From the NCBI GenBank assembly GCA_947488615.1, contig CANKZU010000009.1:62001-126000 (forward strand): 64,000 nucleotides of DNA, read 5' to 3'. The position numbers were made by a program, and so were the translations under genes. This DNA comes from an uncultured Aurantimonas sp. (GTDB lineage: Bacteria > Pseudomonadota > Alphaproteobacteria > Rhizobiales > Rhizobiaceae). Below are positions 23,119 through 31,339 of the stretch, piece after piece (the first letter of the stretch is position 1; every line of letters starts with the position of its first letter). The notes below the pieces were generated by a model. The model made no database searches. It had not been told where the DNA came from and worked only from the letters and a program-made list of their open reading frames with translations.

Positions 23119-24854
23119 CCAACCCGGAAGACCGCTTCGACCTCTGCGACAAACGCCGTGCCATTCTGGGTGATGCGGGTCACATGCTGGTGTTGGGCGG
23201 TCCCGGGTCCGGCAAGACGACCATCGCTCTCCTGAAGGCCAGACGCATGGTCCTCGAGCGACTGCAACCGGAACAGTCGGTTCTCTTTCTCAGCTTCTCC
23301 AATGCAGCGATCCGGCGCATCCTGGAAAGTGCGGGGAGCGTCCTGACGCGCGACGTCAGTCGCCAGGTGGAGATCAAGACCTACCATTCATTCGCATGGG
23401 ATATCCTGCAGTCTCATGGTTATCTGCTGTCATCACAGCGAAAGCTTGGGATCGTCGCGGCGCAGGACGCCGCCGTCATTCGAGCAGGGCTGGAGGATGA
23501 CGCGTGGCTTGCCGAGGAAGACCGGCTGTTTCACGAAGATGGCCGTGCCACCTACGACCAGTTTGCGCCGCGCGCTGCCGATATTCTTGAAAGGTCTGCG
23601 GTCGTTCGCGACTGTTTTTGCTCGGCGCATCCGCTGATCCTGGTCGACGAGTTCCAGGACACCGATGAGGATCAATGGAGACTGGTTCGGGCATTGTCCG
23701 AGAACTCCGAGATCATCGCTCTCGGCGATGCCGAGCAGCGGATCTACGCCTGGCGCAAGGGTGTCAGCCCCAAGCGTCTGAATGAGTTTGCCGAAACGCT
23801 GGGCGCGGCCACCTATGATTTTCAGGACGAGAACAATCGCAGCCCGGCAACGGGCATTGCCGGATACGCCCGCGGTCTCCTGTCTCCTGACGCCCATCTC
23901 GAACTGCCCGATGACATTGCATTCAAGCGATTTCGGCCTGGCCAGTTTGCGATTGGCCTTCGCGCCGGGCTCATCAAGACGTGGAACGAGACCGTGAAGA
24001 GAACTGGACATCGCGACATCACGGTAGCGGTCGCCGCCCGCAGTCGAACGATGGTGCGCCTGATCTCGGACGCATTGGCACAGAAACTCACGCTGGGCGT
24101 GAAGGAGCACGGGCCCGTTCCGCATGATGTGATGTTCGACCAGATGCAGATCACCCTTGCATCGCGGGTGATCGCCTATCTGCTGGCTTCGCGGGAAGAC
24201 CCGCGAGATGAAAGGCTGGCCGGAGCGCTGGAACGGATGAGCGCCGTTTTCCGGTCCTCTGGAAAGAAGACGGCGATCAAGACATCCGATCGCTTGTTGG
24301 GTTGGGCGGAGAAGTGTCGGGACGGAAAGGCGCCAGGCACGAAATGCGTCACCGCGCTGACGGCCGCATTTGATGCGATCGACGCCGACGGATTTTCAGG
24401 CTCACCGACCGAAGACTGGCTCCTGGTCCGCCGAGCCCTGGAGCGGGCTGACGCTGACGAACTGAAACGCACAGGAGATCATGCGCGGTATCTCCGACTG
24501 CTGCGGCGTGGCTCGGCAATCGAGGATCAACTGGCGGAATTGTGGAAGCAGACTGGAACCTATGCCGGCGCCGAAGCCGCGTTGGACAATGCGATCCTTC
24601 AAGATCAGATGACGGATAGCCATCGCGAAGTCTCGAGCATCAGCGTCATGACGATGCATCAGCTCAAGGGCCGGGAATACGATGCCGTCCTTCTTGTCGA
24701 GGACCTGCACAGGACATTTCGGGGAAGAGACCAGGAACCGCCTTACATGGAAACACGGCGACTGCTGCAGGTCTCGCTGACGAGGGCTCGGCATTTCGCC
24801 TATGTCCTATCGGCAACGAAGAACGCCACGCTGGATGTCCTTTTCGACGACTGA
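23115..24854 (+). CDS. gajB: UvrD/PcrA-like helicase, GajB-like
   Basis: A 579-residue superfamily I helicase. Walker A GGPGSGKTT (28-36), VLFLSFSNAAIRRI (motif Ia), KTYHSFAWDIL (motif Ib region), LVDEFQDTDEDQW (motif II, about 176-188), ALGDAEQRIYAWR (motif III), MTMHQLKGREYDAV (motif V) and QVSLTRARHFAYVL (motif VI) are all present, so the enzyme looks intact. As GajB it would process DNA ends or displaced strands and help activate GajA. It is slightly longer than typical GajB. Translationally coupled to the OLD nuclease and followed by 119 non-coding bases. Confidence 0.85.
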   Translation: MTNPEDRFDLCDKRRAILGDAGHMLVLGGPGSGKTTIALLKARRMVLERLQPEQSVLFLSFSNAAIRRILESAGSVLTRDVSRQVEIKTYHSFAWDILQSHGYLLSSQRKLGIVAAQDAAVIRAGLEDDAWLAEEDRLFHEDGRATYDQFAPRAADILERSAVVRDCFCSAHPLILVDEFQDTDEDQWRLVRALSENSEIIALGDAEQRIYAWRKGVSPKRLNEFAETLGAATYDFQDENNRSPATGIAGYARGLLSPDAHLELPDDIAFKRFRPGQFAIGLRAGLIKTWNETVKRTGHRDITVAVAARSRTMVRLISDALAQKLTLGVKEHGPVPHDVMFDQMQITLASRVIAYLLASREDPRDERLAGALERMSAVFRSSGKKTAIKTSDRLLGWAEKCRDGKAPGTKCVTALTAAFDAIDADGFSGSPTEDWLLVRRALERADADELKRTGDHARYLRLLRRGSAIEDQLAELWKQTGTYAGAEAALDNAILQDQMTDSHREVSSISVMTMHQLKGREYDAVLLVEDLHRTFRGRDQEPPYMETRRLLQVSLTRARHFAYVLSATKNATLDVLFDD

Positions 24855-24939
24855 GCATCCGTTTCTCCACCGACCGATCAGATCCGTATCCCTCCCGCGC
24901 CCAGCAGTTGCTTCTGCTCGAACGCTCTGCTAACCTTCA

Positions 24940-24956
24940 TATTTGACGATTAAATA
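24940..24956. promoter_or_regulatory. Possible operator of the hipBA pair
   Basis: TATTT-N7-AAATA inverted repeat, 18 bases before the hipB start. HipB operators in E. coli are short TATCC-N8-GGATA palindromes, so place and size fit, though the sequence is simple and A/T-rich and could instead be a promoter -10 region. Confidence 0.3.
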
Positions 24957-24973
24957 CAAAATGAGCATCAGAT

Positions 24974-25360
24974 ATGGCGGTTAAGGTAAGTTCCTTGAAC
25001 GCGCGGCGAGCCCTTGAGGCTCTGGGCGCGAACATCAAGACGGCCCGTTTGAAGCGGCGCATCTCCGTGCAGGGGTTCGCCGAACGGGTCGGTGTGTCCG
25101 AGAGTACCATCAGCCGCCTTGAGAAGGGGGACGATGGCGTCAGCATTGGCACGCTGGCAATGGCCTGCCTCGTGCTCGGCGAGATCGGACGGATTTCGGA
25201 CTTCCTCGATCCGGGGTCCGACGACACCGGACTGCTGCTCGACAGGGAGGCACTGCCCAAGCGGATCGACCGGAAGCGAGGGACCAGGGCCACTGGATCT
25301 GCGAAGGAGGAAAACACTTTTTCGGACGGTGACGATGATGACGAAGGGATCGGTTTCTGA
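24974..25360 (+). CDS. hipB: HipB-like XRE antitoxin
   Basis: A 128-residue protein. Residues 10-75 form a Cro/C1 helix-turn-helix: LGANIKTARLKRRISVQGFA, ERVGVSESTISRLEKGDDGV, then IGTLAMACLVLGEIGRISDF. The C-terminal third is disordered and ends in a run of Asp/Glu, a feature of HipB-type antitoxins, whose tail can reach the toxin. The stop overlaps the HipA start (TGATG), the usual antitoxin-toxin order. It should bind its own promoter with HipA. Confidence 0.85.
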   Translation: MAVKVSSLNARRALEALGANIKTARLKRRISVQGFAERVGVSESTISRLEKGDDGVSIGTLAMACLVLGEIGRISDFLDPGSDDTGLLLDREALPKRIDRKRGTRATGSAKEENTFSDGDDDDEGIGF

Positions 25361-26589
25361 TGCCCGAAGCGATCGTCGCCCTTGGAGAAGGCAAGCGGGT
25401 TGTCGGGCGGTTGCGTTTCGAGAGCGACGGTCGGCGCCAGCATTCGCAATTCGAATACGCCGCCGAGTGGTTGGCGGCGCCCGATCGCTTCGCGCTCGCT
25501 CCCGGCCTGCCTCTGCGCGAGGGCGGCCATTTCAGCGCGGGGCGCGGCGACCGCCGTTCGGCGCTGCCAGGATGTTTTTCCGACGCCGCGCCGGATTCCT
25601 GGGGACGCGCGCTCATGACCAAAGCCCTCGGCGGCGGTCTCAGCGAGTTCGACTATCTGGTTCTGTCCGACGACCGCACCCGACAGGGCGCGTTGCGGTT
25701 TCTCGGAGACGACATGGAACCACTGTCCGACCTGACCCCACCAATCCCGCGACTGGTCGAACTGGACCGCCTGCGAACGCTTGCGCACCGCTTCGAGCGC
25801 GATCCCGGCAGCGCAGAGGAAGAAGCGCGCGATCTGGCCGGTGTCGCCGGATCGCTCGGCGGTGCCCGTCCGAAGGCCAACGTCGAGGGCGACGGGCATC
25901 TGTGGATCGCAAAGTTCACGTCAGCCCAGGACACCAAGCCGGTCGAACGCGTCGAGGTCGCCACGCTCAAGCTTGCGGCCAAATGCGGCTTGCGGGTCGC
26001 CGAAGCAGAACTCGAGATGCGCGACAGCGACAGCCCGATCGCGTTGATCCGACGGTTCGACCGCCGCGGCAACACGCGGATCCCGTTTATTTCGGCCCGG
26101 ACCGCGCTCGACTGGGACAGCGACGAAGGCGGGTTCTACACGGACATAGCCGATGTGATCCGCCAGATTTCGAGCAAGCCCACCGACGATCTGCACGAAC
26201 TTTGGCGGCGGATCGTCTTCACGATCCTCGTTTCCAACAAGGACGACCATCTGAAGAACCACGGCTTCATCTATGCCGGCGGCGATCGGTGGCGGCTGTC
26301 GCCGGCCTTCGACATCAACCCGTCCCCTTCGCGGCACCGGGTGCTGGAGACCGGCATCATGCAGGGCGGGTCGTTCGACGCGTCGCTCGATATCGCGCTG
26401 GAGGCATGCGAGTTCTTCGACCTTGCGCCCACCGATGCCAGGCAGCAGGCATTTCAGATGGCCGAGACGCTCGCCAACAACTGGAAACCAGCCTTGCGAG
26501 ATGAAGGCTGCTCTACAGTGGATGCGCAGAGCTACGCAGACGCCTTTGAGCACACCGAATCGCGAAAAGCCCTGACTTTGGCAACGTAG
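25360..26589 (+). CDS. hipA: HipA-like serine/threonine kinase toxin
   Basis: A 409-residue HipA-family kinase. N-terminal domain: VVGRLRFESDGRRQHSQFEY and FAPGLPLREGG-like segment. The kinase core shows LGGARPKANV (P-loop-like, about 169-178), LWIAKFTS (ATP-binding Lys), ALIRRFDRRG, catalytic VSNKDDHLKNHGF (about 290-302) and SPAFDINP (metal-binding Asp, about 314). All key residues are present, so it should be active. HipA toxins phosphorylate tRNA synthetases and stop translation. With hipB it may stabilise the element or act in abortive infection. It converges on the Mrr-like gene, 40 bases away. Confidence 0.88.
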   Translation: MPEAIVALGEGKRVVGRLRFESDGRRQHSQFEYAAEWLAAPDRFALAPGLPLREGGHFSAGRGDRRSALPGCFSDAAPDSWGRALMTKALGGGLSEFDYLVLSDDRTRQGALRFLGDDMEPLSDLTPPIPRLVELDRLRTLAHRFERDPGSAEEEARDLAGVAGSLGGARPKANVEGDGHLWIAKFTSAQDTKPVERVEVATLKLAAKCGLRVAEAELEMRDSDSPIALIRRFDRRGNTRIPFISARTALDWDSDEGGFYTDIADVIRQISSKPTDDLHELWRRIVFTILVSNKDDHLKNHGFIYAGGDRWRLSPAFDINPSPSRHRVLETGIMQGGSFDASLDIALEACEFFDLAPTDARQQAFQMAETLANNWKPALRDEGCSTVDAQSYADAFEHTESRKALTLAT

Positions 26590-26629
26590 GGACTGGCTGC
26601 TGGTGTCTGGGTACTTCAGAGTGCTCAGA

Positions 26630-28165
26630 TCACGACCCAAAGAATTTCCGACGCAGTTCAGGTCTTTGATTCAGGAACCGTTCGATCTCGAAGGATGAGA
26701 AGTGCTTCTGCGCAATGTTGCGTCGCTCGCAGATTGCATCTGCGGCGTCGAAGAGCGTGGCGTCGATCGTGGCCGAGGTCATGATGCCGAACCCCTCAGC
26801 ATCATACTGTTCCAGCATGTCACCGATGTCGGGAACATCACGCTTGCCGAGGGATCGCTTGGAGGTGACCAATTTGCACTGAAAAACAAACTTCTTGCTT
26901 GGCTCCCGGTATGCAACCGGCTGTGTCCAGACGATGATATCGCGTCCCCCGTCCCTTGAACGGGAATGGCCCATTTTCCTGATCGTTTCATGATCAAATC
27001 CGGGATGGGAATATATCAGATCATAGCAAAGAGCTTCGAATTGTTCGTCGTCAAGCGACTGCCAATTCGACCGATGGCTCCCTGACACACCAAGGGCACG
27101 ATCGATGCCGGAGGACAGATCGGCAACCTGAAGCCCCAGCTGCTTGGTCTCGAGAATATCGAGCGCCCGACTTTCAAAGAATATATGATTCCATCCCTCA
27201 TCGCCGTCCGTGAGGATGATTAGTTCGCCGCTTTCGTGAACGAGGCAGGCGTGTCCCGAGACGATCTGGTTGACAGATCCGTACTCTCTCGTCGACAGCA
27301 TCGCTGGCGTGACCGAAAACAGTGGTCGTTGCCATCCAAGGCTCAGAACCTGGTCTTCATCGCCAAGAAACGACTGACAGACGCGCGCCTTCAGAAAGCC
27401 GTCCAGCGGAAAATGCACGTGAAGATCACCAGCCGTCGCAATGCACACATTGTTCAGCATCGACAGCTTGGCAGAATGGAATTGTGATATCGCCACATCC
27501 TGATTGAGGGTGCGAAAAAAGTCACCAAGATCGATCTTGGCGGAAACGATCCAGCTTTCGATTGAGGCGAAGGCATCACCACCCAGCTGAGCCGAAAAGG
27601 CCGATTTGTGAAACCCGAAGCGCCTTTCCGGATATCGCGCGAGATCGGCTTGTACCCAGTCGGATTGTTCGTAGGTATAGTAGGCACCATTTATCAGATT
27701 TGCGTGGTAGTCATCGATCAAGGCTGGAAAGAAGAAATGCCGTTCATCAAGACTATCCTTGTAACGCTCCATGGTATCAGGATATTTCTGGAAATAGTCC
27801 AAATACAGTTTCGCGATGTCGGGATCATCGCCACCAAAATGCAAGCAGCTTTGGCGCAGTTTGCCAAGGAAATCTGGCCCGGGATCCTTTCCGTTGAATA
27901 CGAATTGCGTTCTGTAGGGAGAGGTCGATTGCCGTCGCATTGAAAGCGACGGATTTGATACGCAGGCCGCCATGGCTTCCGTGACATAGGAGATGTCCAG
28001 AAGATCCTCGCATATCGAGAGATGTTCGTTTGCATGTCCTATGGCATACGAAGGAATGATAATCGTGATCTCGTCGGGACATTGGCAGCCAGCTTCAATC
28101 ATTTTGATCACCCTCAAAAGATTATCGGCTTCCAGATCGATCCGAGGAGGAATACTTTCATTCAT
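26630..28165 (-). CDS. Mrr-like restriction endonuclease protein with unknown N-terminal domain
   Basis: A 511-residue protein. Residues ~376-511 form an Mrr-type nuclease: FEALCYDLIYSHPGFDHETI, DGGRDIIVW (D409) and FVFQCK (Q429-x-K431), a variant PD-(D/E)xK site. The first ~370 residues match no family I know; they are mixed in character, with LHFGGDDPDIAKLYLDYFQK and LNNVCIATAGDLHVHFPLDG. The gene is on the same strand as, and 125 bases beyond, the AIPR gene, so it is probably the last member of the defence operon, though it could be independent. DNA here is visibly A/T-richer than the flanks. Confidence 0.78.
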   Translation of the reverse strand: MNESIPPRIDLEADNLLRVIKMIEAGCQCPDEITIIIPSYAIGHANEHLSICEDLLDISYVTEAMAACVSNPSLSMRRQSTSPYRTQFVFNGKDPGPDFLGKLRQSCLHFGGDDPDIAKLYLDYFQKYPDTMERYKDSLDERHFFFPALIDDYHANLINGAYYTYEQSDWVQADLARYPERRFGFHKSAFSAQLGGDAFASIESWIVSAKIDLGDFFRTLNQDVAISQFHSAKLSMLNNVCIATAGDLHVHFPLDGFLKARVCQSFLGDEDQVLSLGWQRPLFSVTPAMLSTREYGSVNQIVSGHACLVHESGELIILTDGDEGWNHIFFESRALDILETKQLGLQVADLSSGIDRALGVSGSHRSNWQSLDDEQFEALCYDLIYSHPGFDHETIRKMGHSRSRDGGRDIIVWTQPVAYREPSKKFVFQCKLVTSKRSLGKRDVPDIGDMLEQYDAEGFGIMTSATIDATLFDAADAICERRNIAQKHFSSFEIERFLNQRPELRRKFFGS

Positions 28166-28290
28166 CGTTGTCGAGTTCTGTCCTCAAGGCCTCTGTTCGA
28201 AGTCATGCTCAAGAAGCAGACCCGTTTTTGAAATGGATTGTAACCCGTCCTCTCGATCTGAACGTGAGCACAAACGCAGAATGCACTCAT

Positions 28291-30336
28291 TTAGCCCCTG
28301 AAGCCCAACTTTCGCGCTTCTGCGAGAATTGTCTCCCCATGCATCGCCTGCTTTCGAGTGGGGGGCTTTCCGTTAGCGGCGAGCTTCCCAAGGCTGAAGG
28401 ACAGGCTTCGTTGCCAAGGCTGGAGTGACTGGGTGTCTTTCGCCCAGGCTGACAGGGCAAACCATGTATCGGCCGAAACTGCCGCGACGCGATCGATCAG
28501 CTCCGCTTCCTGGGCTGTCGTCTGTTCTTCAAGTGCATGCCTGATGCTCTGCGTCCCTGCCTTTTCGCGGCTTAGCAATTCGTCCTCAAGAACGGGCGGG
28601 ATGTCGATCTCCATATCGCGAAAAGATTCCCAGCATCTTTCCTTCTTGCACCATTCAGTGACGTTCTGGCCGCCAGGAGAATTGGTGATGTGTTCATGGG
28701 CACGCACGCAAAGGGTATCGATGAAGTTCGAAAGCGCGGGCGACAGGCCCTGACGGCTCCAGATCGCTTCAAGGTCGATGCGCTTTGCGGTACGGTGAGA
28801 CAGCCATGCCAATGTGTAGGTGACAATATTTGCGCGATACCCGCCGAATTTTCGTCGCGAGACGATACGCTCGGTTTCCTTGAACAAGATCGCTCGCGCG
28901 ACAGCCCGATTGAAAAACGCGTCATCCGGCAGAAACTGACCCCGTCGGTCCAGGATATCCATGAAGTCGAGATAGCACTTCTGGGCACCTCGACTGACGA
29001 CGTAGGGCAATTGTGACCAGGTATGTTCAAACTTGGCGAGGTCCGTCTTTGATATCATCTGCCGACGCGGATGAATTGCCTCGAACGCCTTGCGTTGTGC
29101 AGTAGTCTTGTTCTGCGCAAGAGCGTCGTGATACTGGCCGCGCGCCCGTTCGTAGAACCAGCGGGATTGACGCTGCAGGCCCGGTGCCGGTGGTGCCCAG
29201 ATCGAGCGCGACAATTCCTCCATTCGCCTATGAAAGGGATGATTGGACGAGAAGTCCGCCATATTGACCTTGTTCTGATTGTTGGCGGACTGGGAAATGC
29301 GGGGCGCGATTTCCTCGACGTCGCCGCCCGAGAGAATTTCGGTGATCTTGACCGGGACCTGAAGGCGGCTGAGGTCGGCGGAATCCTTTCGCGAAGCTCG
29401 GAATATCGAGCCGGTAGTCTGGCCGCCGTTCACGATCTGAAAATCCTCGGCAGAAATCAGGGTCACCGTTCCGTCGCCATGATCCTCGAGAGCAAGCCCG
29501 GAGGCAGTGACAGACAGGCCGTTGTTGAAGGCGAGAAACATCTGAGGCTCATCAAGGATGGTCTTGCGGATGCTCTGGTTCACCTTGCCTCGCAACTGGA
29601 GAAAGCTCCGCACGTTGCGTTCGAGCAGCTTGGGCCCAAACCGCTTGTACATTTCGACGAGAACGTCACCGGGGATGACTGCCAGCAGGCAGCGATATCC
29701 GGCATTCTCTGGTTCGGAAACAATGCAGCGAAGCGGGCTTGCGCACATCTCTGAAAAATTGACGTGAATGGCTTCGTGCCCCGTACCCGACGAGACAGCA
29801 CGATGAATGCGACGCAGATCCCAGAGATGACTCGATATCTCGATGCCGAGCAGGGTTTCGTCCTCAATCCGTTCGATTGTTGCCAACCCGTCGGTGATCA
29901 CGAAAAGACGAACGTGGCTGATGTCGTTTCGCGCCTGCCAGATCGATCGCGCCATGTCATAGCCATCCAGCGCTTCCTCACGTCCTTGGTGAATGCCTTC
30001 GATCGCCTTTTCGAGGAATGTGAACAGGCGCCGGAAACCCGTGTCTATTTCGGTTTTGGATGTCGTGCCTGCTGCTCCGTCGAGGCGCGGAATGGTCAGG
30101 AACAGATCTAGACGGTCGTTGTCTTCGGAAAGATAGTAGCCACTGCATCGCATCCCACGCGCTTCGAAAGGGCACGATATTCCATCGTCTATCTCGCCGA
30201 CCTCCGCCAGATAGCCAATCACGATCTCGGTGAATGCTTCCGCTCGTAGCGCGCCATCCTCGACGGCATCAGCGTGAGCGATGACATCCTGCTGTATGTT
30301 GCGCCCGAACGCGTGGAGCTCTTCAAGTTCAGTCAT
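28291..30336 (-). CDS. AIPR family (abortive infection phage resistance) protein
   Basis: A 681-residue AIPR-family protein. Family marks are FNNGLSVTASG (270-280), QIVNGGQTTGSIFRAS (300-315), VPVKITEI, and ISQSANNQNKVNMADF; a helical C-terminus follows. AIPR proteins occur in abortive infection loci and in restriction-modification clusters with MORC ATPases. The biochemical activity is not established. ATG 30336 overlaps the end of the DUF4420 gene by eight bases, so translation is coupled. The N-terminal AEVGEIDDGISCPFEARGMR and following DxD-type segment RLDLFL could be a nuclease-like part; that is a guess. Confidence 0.88.
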   Translation of the reverse strand: MTELEELHAFGRNIQQDVIAHADAVEDGALRAEAFTEIVIGYLAEVGEIDDGISCPFEARGMRCSGYYLSEDNDRLDLFLTIPRLDGAAGTTSKTEIDTGFRRLFTFLEKAIEGIHQGREEALDGYDMARSIWQARNDISHVRLFVITDGLATIERIEDETLLGIEISSHLWDLRRIHRAVSSGTGHEAIHVNFSEMCASPLRCIVSEPENAGYRCLLAVIPGDVLVEMYKRFGPKLLERNVRSFLQLRGKVNQSIRKTILDEPQMFLAFNNGLSVTASGLALEDHGDGTVTLISAEDFQIVNGGQTTGSIFRASRKDSADLSRLQVPVKITEILSGGDVEEIAPRISQSANNQNKVNMADFSSNHPFHRRMEELSRSIWAPPAPGLQRQSRWFYERARGQYHDALAQNKTTAQRKAFEAIHPRRQMISKTDLAKFEHTWSQLPYVVSRGAQKCYLDFMDILDRRGQFLPDDAFFNRAVARAILFKETERIVSRRKFGGYRANIVTYTLAWLSHRTAKRIDLEAIWSRQGLSPALSNFIDTLCVRAHEHITNSPGGQNVTEWCKKERCWESFRDMEIDIPPVLEDELLSREKAGTQSIRHALEEQTTAQEAELIDRVAAVSADTWFALSAWAKDTQSLQPWQRSLSFSLGKLAANGKPPTRKQAMHGETILAEARKLGFRG

Positions 30337-31339
30337 TGGGCTCCATCAGGAGCTGGACCGCCCTTTCGCGGGGGATCGCATATTCGGACAGGTCGCCGGC
30401 GATGATGGTGTAGCGGATGTCGCCCACGCCGCGTGGAAGATTTGCTTCGGTCAATCGGGGGAAATTCCCGCGGACGTGGAAACAATGCTGGTCGGTTACG
30501 CGATAGCGGCCCTTCGCATAGAGTGGGGCGTGTACTTCGAGGTATCCACCCTGTAACAGGCGATCGTCGAACTCCCGTGCTGCCAAATGATCTGACTGCA
30601 GTTGCGAGCGTATCCGGGCAACCAGCGCTGGAAGCGCTATCCCTCGCGCACTGCTTTCCTCGATGCACACATGTGCGAGCAGCAGCGCCCGGTGTGAGCG
30701 CTCGTCAAGCTGTCTCTCGTTGGCAATCGCAAGCCGTGCATGCAGCTTCGAGAGTGTCGTCTTCACTTCGACTGCTGCGTCTCTGATAGTGAAATCCTGA
30801 TGTGACGCGTTCGGTCCCGACCAGGATGTTACTGCCTCATAGGCCTCCATCTCGGCGAGGCAAAGGCTCTCAAGAATGATCAGTTCACCGAAGAGGCCAC
30901 GTTGCGCTTCCTGCGAAAGTCCTTCTGCGGGGACGCGTTCGAACAGTCCCTGCCACATCGAGAGACGGTCGATGCATCGGCGCAGACCAGCGGTCGTGTT
31001 CTGCTCCGCACCAACGGCATTAACGAGGTCTGCGGAAAGCACGGCAAATATCTCGCGAAGCCGATCATCCTCCAGCATGACGCGCAGGACGGTCCGAGGG
31101 TTCGCCGGGTCAACTACTTCGTGCACGACCTTTACACCTCGGCAGATCGGTATTCTGTCCGTCGGAGGGCGCTGCTCTCCATCACCTTCGATGAGGAGTC
31201 CGAGACGGCCACTGGGCCAGAAGATGCAGGCGAACAAATCAACCGCTGCGTCCGTATCCAGTCTGCGCCGATCCATCCCGGAGGTGCCTTGTCCCTCGGC
31301 AAGACTTCGCCAGAGTTCGATCAGTTCGTCAGGGTTCAT
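30329..31339 (-). CDS. PD-(D/E)xK nuclease protein (DUF4420)
   Basis: A 336-residue protein of the PF14390 type (PD-(D/E)XK motif). The nuclease core shows LFGELIILESL (E152), HQDFTIRDAAVEVKTT (D182 and E191-x-K193), then a long second half ending GDIRYTIIAGDLSEYAI. It is the probable cleaving subunit of the defence operon. I chose ATG 31339 because it overlaps the Z1 gene stop (31336) as ATGA; the frame is open upstream but lies within the Z1 gene. Its own stop lies inside the AIPR start region. Confidence 0.88.
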   Translation of the reverse strand: MNPDELIELWRSLAEGQGTSGMDRRRLDTDAAVDLFACIFWPSGRLGLLIEGDGEQRPPTDRIPICRGVKVVHEVVDPANPRTVLRVMLEDDRLREIFAVLSADLVNAVGAEQNTTAGLRRCIDRLSMWQGLFERVPAEGLSQEAQRGLFGELIILESLCLAEMEAYEAVTSWSGPNASHQDFTIRDAAVEVKTTLSKLHARLAIANERQLDERSHRALLLAHVCIEESSARGIALPALVARIRSQLQSDHLAAREFDDRLLQGGYLEVHAPLYAKGRYRVTDQHCFHVRGNFPRLTEANLPRGVGDIRYTIIAGDLSEYAIPRERAVQLLMEPND

